From positions 21,953,989 to 22,017,988 of the forward strand of contig OX638132.1 in NCBI GenBank assembly GCA_951804985.1: 64,000 nt of DNA, in the 5' to 3' direction. This DNA comes from Dryomyza anilis (Eukaryota; Arthropoda; Insecta; Diptera; Dryomyzidae). The notes beneath the pieces were generated by a model. That model ran no database searches and had not been told where the DNA came from. It worked only from the letters and a program-made list of their open reading frames with translations. Positions 10,626 to 21,215 of the stretch are shown here, in pieces. Positions within the stretch are counted from its first letter, which is position 1. The number at the start of each line of letters is the position of its first letter. Both the position numbers and the translations under genes were made by a program.

Positions 10626-13280
10626 ATAACTTTTAAACGGAGCGTCCTCGATGGGTCTTTACTGATTTTTAGGACTTTTGTTTGATATAAAAATTATTAA
10701 GATTGGTTATCTGAGTCCAGAGATATAGATGAATGAATAATGTATTCCTTCATATCTTTTAAACGGAGCTTCATAGATGGCTCAAAGTTCTTATAGTTTT
10801 TACTGATTTTTTAGGATTTTGTCTTTTCTTAAAACCTTCATAAATAATAAGAAATAAGCAATTTTTCGAAGTATCAATTTCAAAATTCAATGCAGTTTTT
10901 TTATGTAGAATCCAAATGTTTTATTATGTAGAATCCAATAAATATTACGTATTTTTTCTAGTTTTCTTATGTATATCAATCTTTTAATGTAACATCGCAT
11001 AACACAATAATGTGTCATGAGTCAATAAGTTGTTCTGCCATAAAAGCTTAAAATACATAGAACGCTTTTAGATTCAAAGCTTTCCAATTATGGCACATTA
11101 TAGACATAACTATATTTAGAGTTGCCACCACTAAATATAATTAAAATAATTGAAATATTAAAAATAATTTAATAATAAATATAAATATTATTAGTTTTAA
11201 TCAAAACTATCTTCAGACAAAATGTTTGCAAGGAAACCGGTATTATAGTAGTATTTTTGTAAAAAAAAACTTTAATAAAAAAATCATTAAAAATAATTTA
11301 TGACTATTCTTTATTAAAAAAAAAAATTATTAAAATATATAAAAATATTGTGTTTATTAGATCTCTACAAACTATTTAACAAACAAATTGAATACGATGA
11401 AATAATGTTAAATTGGCAATGTGAATATTTTAAATTTGACTTATTTTTAAATTTCAACCACCAAAGACCCGCTACTGTTTAATTATTTCTGCAACATAAC
11501 TTACCAGATTATAATCATTGTAATTTGTTAGAAAGTCTAAGAATAATTGTTCTATTATTATAAATTAGAAAAATGAGCAGATCAGTACCGAAATTTTAAG
11601 AAAATCATTGACAAAGTCAAATTTTGTATTTTTATTTTTAAAATTTGAACTTTACGTACATTTTGAAAAAGGAGTATATCATGTGGTTCTAAAATGAGAT
11701 AAACCACTGGAAAGGTAATTTAATTGTGTAAAAAATTAATATTCATTTACCAGCGGATTGTACTTTATAACCAATTTTATTGACTAGGTTATGACAGTAA
11801 TACGCATTTTTTTAAACAACCTGTATTTTAAACTGTGTACAAAATTAGATATTTTTTTTATTTTATATATTCTTATTTTTATAGTTAATGAATGACCTCC
11901 AGAATTATTGACTTCGATGAACCCTGCATTTACCAAATATAAAGCAATCGGTGCAGAGGTTTGATATTTAGTTTTGGTGTGCCGAATTTTCCGTTGTTTA
12001 GTTTATGATTGGTGAGTTTGTTGTGGTGAGTTTTGATGAGATAAGTAACATCAAAATTTAAAGTTTCATACAATCCACTTTAATAGCTCAGATGTCAGTG
12101 CGTTGGACTGCGAGTCAACTGGTCCCATGTTCAAATCTAGGCTGGAGCTAACAAGATTAACATTTTTCTAGATTTTCAAAATTTTAATACTTTATGTTAG
12201 TCTCTAATAGAGAAGCTTCAACAAATAAATAAAGAATATATTTAAAAAAAACGGGGAGAACAGTTACGCTTAGAAATCATTCATATTTTGAATTAATATA
12301 ATAATAAAAATAAAATTCTAAAACTCGAGAAGAATTCGGTTAGAAAGAAAAATAGTAGAATTTGACTAATATCAATAAAATACTACTAAAATTCAAGAAT
12401 TTGTCATCTAGATATCAAGAAAGCAAATTACTTAGTTGTCAAAAAAGTAAACAAACTTTATACAACTGGATTTTCAGAAGTTTTTTTCAGAAATTATTTT
12501 ATTTTTTTTATTTCCCATTTTAATATAAGAAACACATCTTTAAATACATTACTACAAAAAATAATAATAATAATCTGAAAACTTTTTACAATTTTGGTCA
12601 TAAAAATTGATTTTTTTCCCAACATGCATTGTCACAATTTGAACATAAACAATTTTAAATTATTTACCAAACCAGTTTGTATCTCGAAATGGTTTGTGGA
12701 CATCGAGGATGAAACTACCTTATGCTTGCTGACTAGGAGATTGACACAACCGAATTAAGATGTTGCAAATACATTATCAGTTGCTGCCGCAACCGAATAA
12801 TTTGCTAGGTCAATTTAATTGGTTGCCGCAACAAATCAATTTTCTGTGTGTGGTTCCTTCATACAGAAAAATCCTCTTTTGGCATAAGGTTGGAAGAACG
12901 AAAAATTTAGTTTTAACAACTAACTTCTTTCGGTTAAATCGAAATGTCTACACATTTGTTGGCGGAACTGCCATATTCGGTTGACGCTTGAAATATTAGC
13001 AAATACACACTCCCAATGGTTCTAAAGTTGCACTAAATTGCACTAAAACAGTTCGAAATTGTTTGGAATATAAACTACAACTCTTTTAGTTTTGACAATA
13101 CCTACCGACAAAGCGTTTGAGAGAACCGAATAAGTTGGTTGGGCAAAGAGTTTGTTGGCGCAACAAATCTCTATTCTGTGTATGGTAATAACCTAAAATA
13201 ATGCTCATCAAAAATGTTAGTCTACTTTTAAAAATGTTTTCAATGAGATATTATGTTATTTTGTATATATTTTTAATAAA
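10625..13280. other. Intergenic DNA with repeat fragments
   Basis: AT-rich with no supported gene. 11,940-12,060 contains a relic of the tggtgagttttg minisatellite. 12,075-12,165 carries a diverged tRNA-like SINE head (tagctcagatgtcagtgcgt, then cccatgttcaaatct). About 12,740-13,190 is the inverted counterpart of the repeat at 2100-2560, with ccgcaacaaatcaattttctg and similar words. Confidence 0.45.
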
Positions 13281-13282
13281 TT

Positions 13283-14223
13283 AAACTCTTGGTCCGTCTG
13301 TCAGTTTGTCGGTCTGTCTGTCTGTCTGTTTGTTCCAGCATCACGACTAAACCGCTGAATCGATTTAACTGAAATTTTGCACCAGGATACTATGGAGTCC
13401 GGAGGGTGACATAGGCTATATATGGGCGGGATTGGACAAACGGGCGTGGTACCTCCCATACAACCTAAACTTTCAAAACGACATAACTCGGCACATACAC
13501 AAGCTAAGAAGTTGAAACAAAATACACAAATACAAAAAAAATATACAAAAGCAACCACACCACAATGAAACTCACCACACTAAAATTCACCACACTAAAA
13601 TTGACCACACCAAAATTCACCACACTAAAACTCACCACACTAAAACTTACCACACTAAAACTCACCATAATAAAATTCACCACATTTAAACTCACCACAC
13701 TAAAACTCACCACACTAAAACTCACCACACTAAAACTTACCACACTAAAACTCACCACACCAAAAATTCACTTCACCTAAACTCACCACACTGAAACTCA
13801 CCACATTAAAACTCACCACACTAAAATTTCTACGGTGAAAAACTCTACGGGAAAGAATTCTACGGTAAAGAAATCTACCGGGAACAATTCTACCGGGATG
13901 AGTTCTACGGGAAGATTTCTTCCGGGAAGAATTCTATCGGGATGAGTTCTACGGGAAGATTTCTACCGGGAAGAATTCTACGGGAAGCGTTCAATGGGGA
14001 ACAATTTTACGGGGCAGTCTGAGAAAATATTGTCTTTGAGAAAAGTTGTTTTGGCGGAGAATTATTATTTGGCTACTACATGTATAAAACCAATAAAAAA
14101 ACTTTCACAGCCAAGCACGGGCCCCTGATATAAATAATAAAAATGTTTTTTATAATAATAAAATCGGACCATATCTTTTAATTCACAAAATCTTGGCACG
14201 AGTCGTGCACGGGTCCAGCTAGT
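13283..14223 (+). mobile_element. Helitron-like (DINE-1 type) element, best-preserved copy
   Basis: About 940 bp. The 5' part runs aaactcttggtccgtctgtc with TCTG repeats, then a conserved segment (gatactatggagtccggag, cgtggtacctcccatacaac). 13,563-13,830 is a minisatellite of a roughly 15-bp unit (aaaactcaccacact). 13,835-14,010 is a second array of about 16-bp units (gaattctaccgggaa). The 3' end is GCACGAGTCGTGC (hairpin, 14,196-14,208), ten bases, then CTAGT at 14,219-14,223. This is the classic rolling-circle terminus. No Rep/helicase frame, so non-autonomous. Confidence 0.75.
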
Positions 14224-14224
14224 T

Positions 14225-14680
14225 TTTAATAAATCTACAACTAAAAATGCACTATTATTAAATATATGTCATCAATGATACTGTAATATCGCATATCTAC
14301 AAATTTTCAATTTTTCAGAAGAAAAAACACTTTTTTTCTTTATTCTGCATTTACTTTATCCAAAATTATGTATGTCATAGTTTATAATGGCATTTATTAA
14401 ATATATCTAATAAAAATATCAATTATAACTGGATTATAAGACAAATTTAGGCGAAAATAAGCGTTAAGCAGTATCGTCGATGATATACATGTCACTTTGC
14501 TTCAATGACCATGACCTTAACCACCACGTCACGTTGCCCTGCTGCATTGGAAAGCCTACTAAACTGACAACTCCCACTTTCCGTGCGGTTGCTTTTGTCC
14601 AACGCAAGCAATAAAATAACGCTAAAAATCCACTTTCGTACAAATTTTTAATTCTTGCAAATAAACACTTGAAGCAAGGA
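14225..14680. promoter_or_regulatory. Rh6 upstream region
   Basis: Non-repetitive DNA leading to the Rh6 promoter. From about 14,460 it becomes GC-richer (gtcactttgcttcaatgaccatgacc and following), which fits a short upstream enhancer. Fly opsin genes typically keep subtype-specific elements within a few hundred bases of the start. Individual sites were not assigned. Confidence 0.4.
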
Positions 14681-14683
14681 TCT

Positions 14684-14694
14684 TAATTGGATTA
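14684..14694. promoter_or_regulatory. Rhodopsin core sequence I (RCSI) of Rh6
   Basis: TAATTGGATTA matches the palindromic RCSI consensus TAATYNRATTN found upstream of all fly opsin genes. Its complement TAATCCAATTA contains TAATCC, the K50 homeodomain (Orthodenticle-type) site known from the R7/R8 opsin promoters. It lies 43 bp upstream of the TATA box, the usual spacing. Position and sequence are seen; factor binding is inferred from Drosophila. Confidence 0.85.
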
Positions 14695-14736
14695 GGCGCC
14701 CCTTAAGACGGTAGTTTTGACAAATTCGACAATCGT

Positions 14737-14744
14737 TATAAAAG
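14737..14744 (+). promoter_or_regulatory. Rh6 TATA box
   Basis: TATAAAAG, 198 bp before the start codon and just downstream of RCSI. Counting about 30 bases on places transcription start near the A of ctcaca at 14,768. Confidence 0.8.
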
Positions 14745-14934
14745 ACGTTGCCAGCATTAAGTGCCTCACAAAAGTCTTGACAAATTGTTGGTGACAACAA
14801 CTCGGTGAAACGACGCGCAACTTAAAACAATGCAAAAGCATTGAAAAAAAAACAATTTGAATTAATTTTTTTTAAAAATTTGAAAAAATAAAAATATTTT
14901 AATATTTCAAAATTCTTAAAAACTTCGCGCAACT

Positions 14935-16177
14935 ATGGCTTCGCTTTCGCCGCCCATGTTCGAACATCTGCGCTCCGGTGTCGGCCGCAACGTTAGTCTT
15001 GCCGAGAGCGTACCGGCCGAGATCTTCCATATGGTCGATCCCTACTGGTATCAGTGGCCCCCAATGGAGCCACTCTGGTTCGGCATCATTGGTTTCGTCA
15101 TCACTGTGCTGGGCATTATGTCGCTCACGGGAAATTTTATCGTCATGTATATCTTTACCTCGACCAAGACGTTGCGCACGCCCTCGAACATGTTCGTCGT
15201 CAATTTGGCATTTAGCGACTTCATGATGATGTTCACCATGTTTCCGCCAGTGGTGCTTAACGGTTTCTATGGCACCTGGATAATGGGTCCATTTCTATGC
15301 GAGTTATACGGTCTTTTCGGCTCGCTCTTTGGCTGTGTCTCCATCTGGTCGATGACGTTGATTGCACGCGATCGTTATAATGTGATCGTTAAGGGTTTGG
15401 CGCGTAAGCCGTTGACGATCAGCGGCGCTGTGTTGCGTTTGCTCGTCGTTTGGACGATCTGTGGCATTTGGGCTATACTGCCGATGGTCGGCTGGAATCG
15501 TTATGTGCCCGAGGGGAACATGACCGCATGCGGCACGGATTATTTCGCAAAGGATTGGTGGAATCGCTCGTACATAATCGTGTACTCATTGTGGGTTTAC
15601 TTGACGCCGCTCTCGACGATTGTCTTCTCCTATTGGTACATCATGAAGGTGATGTTGAAGAGTTGCTGATTAAAAGGAGCGATCAAATTCTAAAATTAAT
15701 CATTCTCTTACAGGCTGTCAGCGCTCACGAACAAGCTATGCGTGAGCAGGCAAAGAAAATGAATGTCGCCTCGCTGCGACACAGCGAAGCCGACAAGAGC
15801 AAGTCCATCGAAATCAAGCTGGCCAAAGTGGCGCTGGTCACCATCTCGCTGTGGTTTCTCGCCTGGACGCCGTACACGATCATCAACTACTCGGGCATCT
15901 TTGAGTCGATGCATCTGTCGCCGTTGAGCACGATCTGCGGCTCTGTATTCGCAAAAGCGAACTCCGTCTGCAATCCGATTGTCTATGGATTGAGGTAAGT
16001 TGAGCCAATTCTCGATACGAGTAATGCATTGATTCCCGGTTATATGTGCCCCACAGTCATCCAAAGTACAAACAGGTGCTGCGCGAGAAGATGCCCTGTT
16101 TGGCGTGCGCCAAGGAGGACGTGGGCAGCGATGCCAAGACACAGGCTACCACGGAGATAAGCGAATCGGCGGCGTAA
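14935..16177 (+). CDS. Rh6: Rhodopsin Rh6, R8 photoreceptor opsin
   Basis: Seven-helix, retinal-binding G-protein-coupled receptor in rhabdomere membranes. In Drosophila, Rh6 is the green-absorbing opsin of yellow R8 cells and the larval/adult eyelet. Exons are 14935-15648, 15714-15994 and 16057-16177, all GT-AG, giving 371 aa; Drosophila Rh6 is about 369. Seen in the translation: N-glycosylation site NVS at 19; disulfide cysteines 122 and 199; DRY at 146-148; the QAKKMN cytoplasmic loop that couples Gq; FAWTPY-like FLAWTPY in helix 6; the chromophore lysine at 319 (SVFAKANS); NPIVYG after it; and a basic and Ser/Thr-rich tail. The start [11 protein letters not shown] region matches Rh6, not Rh1 or Rh2. 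Introns are 65 and 62 bp. The residue before DRY is Arg145, where other fly opsins I remember have a non-basic residue. Intact by eye. Confidence 0.95.
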
Positions 16178-16292
16178 ATACCGCCAAACAATTTAAAACA
16201 TATTAGCAGCATAGTTATTAATTGCAAGGCATTTGAAAAATGTGAAAAATGTAAAAAAAAATCATTATTTAAACAACGAAAGCTTAAAGTTC

Positions 16293-16298
16293 AATAAA
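16293..16298 (+). terminator. Rh6 poly(A) signal
   Basis: AATAAA, 116 bp after the Rh6 stop codon, with a T-rich stretch downstream. Confidence 0.75.
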
Positions 16299-16383
16299 AA
16301 GCATGTGATCATAAAAAAAGCTATTTTATTTATTTATTTCAAATGCCACTCATACGTCGCGGTGCACAGAGATGTTTAGGGTT

Positions 16384-17430
16384 GTACGATTAATCGATTA
16401 AACCCATTGTTTCTTTAATCAATGTCTGATTGATAAAAATTTTCGATTAATCAAAATAACGTTTAATCATGCTCATGAATCAGAATTTTGATTAATCAGA
16501 ATTTTGATTAATAATTAATAATTAATCAGGAATATGATTAATCAAAATTTTGATTAATCTTAATATTGTTTATTAACTTCCGTGTTGCAAAATATGTTTA
16601 AATTCGTTACTACAAGGTTCCCAAATGTTTTAAACATTTATAAATTAATCAGGAATATGATTAATCAAAATTTTGATTAATCAATATTTTGATTTATAAA
16701 CTTGCGTGTTGAAAAATATGTTTAAATGATTTACTACATTGTTCTTAAATATTTTGAACGTTTATCAATTAATCAGGAATATGATTAATCAGAATTCTGA
16801 TTAATAATTAATCAGAAATATGATTAATCAACATTTTGATTAATCTCAATTTTGTTTAACAAACTTCTGTGTAGCAAAATATGTTTAAATTTTTTACTAC
16901 AAGGTTCTTAAACGTTTTAAACTTTTATCAATTCATTAGGAATATGATTAATCAAAATGTTGATATATAAGAATTTTGATTTATAAACTTCTGTGTTGCA
17001 AAATATGTTTAAATGCTTTACTACATTGTTCTTAAATGTTTTAAACTTTTAATCAAATAATCAGGAATATGATTAATCAGAATTTTGATTAATAATTAAT
17101 CAGGAATATGATTAATCAAAATTTTTAATAATATTAATTTTGTTTAATAACTTTTGTGTTGCAAAATATGTTTATATTCTTTACTACATGGTTTTTAAAC
17201 GTTTTAAACTTTTATCAATTAATCAGGAATATGATTAATCAAAATTTTGATATATAAGAATTTTGATTTATGAACTTCCGTGTTGAAAAATATTTTTAAA
17301 TACTTTACTACATTGTTCTTAAATGTTTTAAACTTTTTATCAAATAATCAGGAATATGATTAATCAGAATTTTGATTAATAATTAATCAGGAATATGATT
17401 AATCAAAATTTTGATTAATAGCACAGCCTT
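16384..17430. repeat. Dimeric satellite array with GATTAATC palindromes
   Basis: About 1.05 kb of tandem repeat. The landmark ttgcaaaatatgtttaaa recurs near 16,584, 16,708, 16,871, 16,994, 17,158 and 17,280. Spacing alternates about 124 and 163 bp, so the true period is a dimer of about 287 bp, three copies. The units include roughly 16 copies of the palindrome GATTAATC within catgattaatcaaaattttg-like contexts. Neighbouring units are diverged, but the alternating order is preserved. Confidence 0.85.
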
Positions 17431-17748
17431 AATTTCAGATCCCATTTCTGATTTCTTTTTCTCAGGAGTCCCTTGTCCGATTTTATTTATGTAAAGCACA
17501 AACATACAATATAGACCTTAACATATTTCAATATATTTCGAGAATTTTAAAATAAAAATTAGCTTTTTTTGTACTCCCTTAGTAAATAGTATATATTTCT
17601 TTGCTGATTTAAAGCACATCAAAGAATTAAAATATATGAAAATTGAATCTTTTTACGACGTAGATATGATTTCTATGAATTTCTTTAACCGAAGTTTTTG
17701 AATCGATTTCGATTTTTATCCTCTCAGTGTTACTCATACGTTGCGAGG

Positions 17749-17970
17749 TACACCCAGAAAAAATACTATATAAATAATAGTTTTTTACTATTAAAAATAG
17801 TCAATAGGATAAATTATTATTTTAATCGGAAAATACCATTAAATACTAGAAAATACCATGACATTGCCATTGAGTTTATATGAAAAGATTTATTTTTTGT
17901 ATACTATTAAATCAATAATTGTCCTATTGACTAATTTAAATGGGATTTGAGGGAATTTTTTCTGGGTGTA
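17749..17970. mobile_element. MITE, CCCAGAAAAAA family (reference-quality copy)
   Basis: 222 bp with clean inverted ends TACACCCAGAAAAAA and TTTTTTCTGGGTGTA. The interior matches the copies at 3593, 29,600, 37,828, 58,790 and 60,270. No coding frame. Confidence 0.85.
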
Positions 17971-18276
17971 GCATAAGTTAATATAATTGAGATTTGATAT
18001 ATATTAGGTACACTGAAAAAATAATTTTTTTCTTATAAAATTTTATAGAAAAACTGAAAATTTACAAAAAAAAAACGAAAATTTATTTTTTGTAAAAATT
18101 TCTTCTGATGATTTTTTTTTATGCCTCACTTTATTGAGTCTGCTTAAAAATTAAAATTTCAAAAACACTTCAAACACAAACTAATATTATTAATCGTATA
18201 CACATGTAATTCACAATTCTTATTTAAATTCGCTTGATTTCCAAATGGTGCATTATATCATTCCACTTTTATTACT
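17971..18276. other. AT-rich spacer between MITE and Trissin
   Basis: Nothing supported except that it must hold the Trissin 3' UTR on the minus strand. No canonical AATAAA was fixed. Confidence 0.4.
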
Positions 18277-18695
18277 TCAGCCATAATAACCGCCACGTGT
18301 ACCGCCATCATCTGTCAGCAACGTGCCGTTACTTTGCCATACGCGTGTCTTATAGTGAATGTCGCCGACATCTGTACGACCTTTGCCGCGCAGTCTCTCA
18401 TCACGACTTAGCCCGTTTTGCGTATAGAGTGTTCGTCCCTGCAACAGTATGAAGTCGATCAGTCGATTGTTGCTGCTCAATTTTTGCATCGTCGGATCGG
18501 TACGCTTACGCAGATAATTAAAACAGCAGGTACTGTGAAATGAAACAGAACTTCGATAACAATTGCACGTTCGGTTATTGGGTATTTATTAATTTCGTTA
18601 CCGGAATTGTTTGGTACCGCATGCGCTGGTGCACTCATTGCCACAGGAATCGCACGGCAAAGCGATGACCCTCACCGTGTGCATAAAATAGATGC
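18277..18695 (-). CDS. Trissin: Trissin neuropeptide precursor, last two exons
   Basis: Secreted six-cysteine neuropeptide that in Drosophila activates the GPCR TrissinR. Minus-strand exons are 18695-18602 and 18532-18277, joined by a GT-AG intron of 69 bp. They encode IYFMHTVRVIA, then the mature region beginning LPCDSCGNECTSACGTKQFR and continuing TCCFNYL, followed by the dibasic processing site RKR and a C-terminal propeptide that includes RLIDFILLQGR. The cysteine spacing C-2-C-3-C-3-C-7-CC fits trissin. The intron splits an Arg codon (CG|T) inside the mature peptide. The exon starts in phase after one base (acceptor ttgcag), so a 5' exon with the signal peptide is missing from this call; a candidate is at 21,920-22,046. 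Stop TGA is at 18,279-18,277. Confident for the peptide, less so for the N-terminus. Confidence 0.88.
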
Positions 18696-18779
18696 CTGCA
18701 ATGATAAGAAAAAAAAACAATTGAGTTGGTTATAGGTGCTCTAAAGTTAATGTAATGAGTGACTCGATTGATTATTACT

Positions 18780-19040
18780 TTGGACTATGAACCAGAAGTG
18801 GCGGTTGCATTTGACTATGAACCAAAAGGTCCCAGTTCGATTCCAGCGCCTGTCAACATCAAATATAAATAGACGGTAATATCTACTAAGTTATACAGTA
18901 TTCAGACAGAATATATTCATTGTATTGTGAAATCTACTCCCTACATTTTATGGTAAATATTACCACGAGCGCCCATGACCAAGCCGGGATTCGAACCCGA
19001 CACCTTTTGAACTGCATAGACCGTCAGGGGGATGACTCTT
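18780..19040. mobile_element. Pair of tRNA-like SINE fragments in inverted arrangement
   Basis: Plus strand at 18,828-18,852 reads ggtcccagttcgattccagc, a tRNA box-B-like word. The minus strand at 18,997-18,987 reads GGTTCGAATCC, a perfect box B, inside gtgtcgggttcgaatcccgg. The two tRNA-like heads point toward each other about 150 bp apart. Probably retroposon remnants; neither folds as a complete tRNA by eye. Confidence 0.4.
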
Positions 19041-19360
19041 AAGCTTTCCATTACAAAGTAATCGTGATTGCTTCATTAAATTCATATGTTGAATTTGGAA
19101 CAGGGATCATCCATTATCTGACATACAAAGTAAGTTAGAAATATGATTTACTTTACACCTATTACAAGATATGAAAGTAATGAAGCAATCATAGAGCGTT
19201 ATTCGGCTTTCGCTTACTCTGTAAAAGATATCGAATAGGATATATGTATAAGAATTAGAAACGATGATAGATTTTATTTATCGAAGTCATTCGAGAAAGC
19301 TTCGGGATATCAGAGATCTCCGAGACATGGCATGGATTATGAATAGTAATCATGAATTAT

Positions 19361-19780
19361 GGACGGGGCGTGGCAACCCAACCAAAAAATTAAAAACACA
19401 TTATTTCAGCAATCAGAATAACAAATTAAATGAAATTCTGGTGTGCGTTATATTTATCCATTCTAAACAGTCTCGCCGAATGTAGGCAGAATTGGACCAG
19501 TGGGAGTGGCACCCCCCATAGAAGGTACATTTTCAAGATGGTGTATGTCGATTGTTATTACAGTGTTATTTCACACCAGAGTTACCAACCCAAATTCTTT
19601 AAACTTACCCATACTAAAACATACCCTACTAAAACTTACCATACTAAAACTCACTACACTAAAACTAACCACACTACAATTCACCAGGCTAAAACTTCTA
19701 CTGGGAAGAATTCTACGGGGAAATATTCTACGGAGATGAATTTTACCGAGAAATATTGAAGAAATATTGGTTTGAGAAAT
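19361..19780 (+). mobile_element. Relic of a Helitron-like element
   Basis: Degraded copy: gggagtggcaccccccatag corresponds to the cgtggtacctcccatac segment. It is followed by acttaccatactaaaactca minisatellite units and a few gggaagaattctacgggga units. Both ends are eroded. Confidence 0.55.
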
Positions 19781-19963
19781 TTTTTTGTAAAAATTGTTAT
19801 TTTTTAGTAATTTGTATGTAAAATATACAAGCATTTTAAACTTCAACAATTTTTGATGGAAACAGGGTGAGAGAGCATACTTTAAAAATGAGAAGTGATA
19901 CAAAAAAGTTAGTATTTTTGGTAATTAGTATGAATTATGGTCTGCATAATCATATAATAATAA

Positions 19964-20158
19964 TAGTTTGGCACTACAGTCCTGTATAGAACTTCCGCCG
20001 AGCTCTCTCACCATTTTGAGCGGTTCGTGTTATATTTGTACTCAAAGTGGTGGGACCTACAGTTTATTGCCGAATCCGAACGGCGGGTGAGAGCTTTTCA
20101 TAGGCAATCTTTTACTCTCGCAGGTTTGCCTTTTACTGCCGAGAGGTAGCGCGGTATA
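19964..20158 (-). mobile_element. SINE fragment
   Basis: Minus-strand body and tail of the tRNA-derived SINE (agtttggcactacagtcctg to gagaggtagcgcggtata). The tRNA head is missing. At its truncated end it fuses directly to a copy of the TATACCC-type element (taaactaagagtgacagg). Confidence 0.75.
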
Positions 20159-20830
20159 AACTAAGAGTGACAGGGTGTATTCAGTTTGGTACGCCGTTTG
20201 TAACACCCAGAAGGAAGCATCTCCGGTATGGAAAAGTGTATATATTCTTGAACAGCATGACCTCCTGAGTCGTCTAAGCGATGTTGAAGTCTTGATTACA
20301 GAAAACTAGAATAGCTAAATAAATGAAACTCCTAATTAATATTACTTATATATCTACGCTGTCTGTCAGTGAAAATGGGCATGATCAGTTCATTGTGACC
20401 TGTGAACTGACCACTTATGGTCAAATTCCTCATATAAAACATACATCTACTGGTGAATTTTACTGTATACGTATTTAGGTAAACTTTTTTGGTCAAATAT
20501 ATATTGACTTCATGCTCAAATACATGAACATAATGTTTTCCCGCGAAAAGACTTCTGGTTCAAAAAAATAATCGAAATTCGGTACACCTACCTATTTGTA
20601 AATATGGGTATCAAATGAATGGAAATTCTTCAGCGATTGAAAGTTTGTAGTTGTTTTCAGGATTCGTATACCCTGGTAACCTATATACCACTTTGAATGG
20701 TAACCACACATGTGTAGGGTATAGTTTTGATAATCCTAACTATCATAATAACACCTACTATAAAATGTCTCTACTTTCAAATTTTCCATGTGATCTAACC
20801 TTCCCAACTGGTTTCTGGTTGGAATCTGTA
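20151..20830 (+). mobile_element. Non-autonomous TATACCC-end element
   Basis: Copy of the roughly 670-bp element that is contiguous at 60,436-61,108: aactaagagtgacagg, ttggtacgccgtttgtaaca, a middle section with gtatacgtatttaggtaaac, and the far end cttcccaactgg. Slightly truncated at its start. Confidence 0.7.
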
Positions 20831-21215
20831 CCGCTATTTTAAAAATATCAGATCCAGAACCTGAACAGGTTATAGTCCCTGTCAGGGAATGCAAAGAACC
20901 AGAATCGGAACCGTTATTAAAAATATATGGAACCGGAATCGAAACCCATTTAATTTTTAGTTGAAACCGAAATCGGAACCACAATTTTAAAAATCTTGGA
21001 ATCCGAAACGGAAACGATATTTCAATGGGTTTTAGTCCCATTAATAAATAATTCAAAAGTTAAGTTTAATACTTTTTATTCTCCTAAATCCATAAGTAAA
21101 ACTAAAGAACGCACGGGCACGACAGTAACTAGCACGCACGGAGATTTTCACGCACGAACTCAGAAAAAGCACAGCACGCGCCAATCTCTAGTATCTGATA
21201 AATGATTTTGAGCTT
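20800..21215. mobile_element. hAT-like element fragment (GGCACGCGCC end)
   Basis: Contains the ccgaaatcggaacc-rich internal section seen again at 37,490-37,620 and 38,950-39,060. It ends gcacgcgccaatctctag at about 21,190-21,208, matching the terminal repeat TAGAGATGGGCGCGTGCC in complement. Confidence 0.55.

Noticed and set aside
15450..15998. A 182-codon open frame overlapping Rh6 exons 1 and 2
   Set aside because: Its first part is out of frame with the opsin and crosses the intron; only the exon 2 part is real coding sequence.
16384..17430. A CRISPR-like or coding repeat array
   Set aside because: Eukaryotic context, units of 124 and 163 bp without unique spacers, and no open frame; it is satellite DNA.
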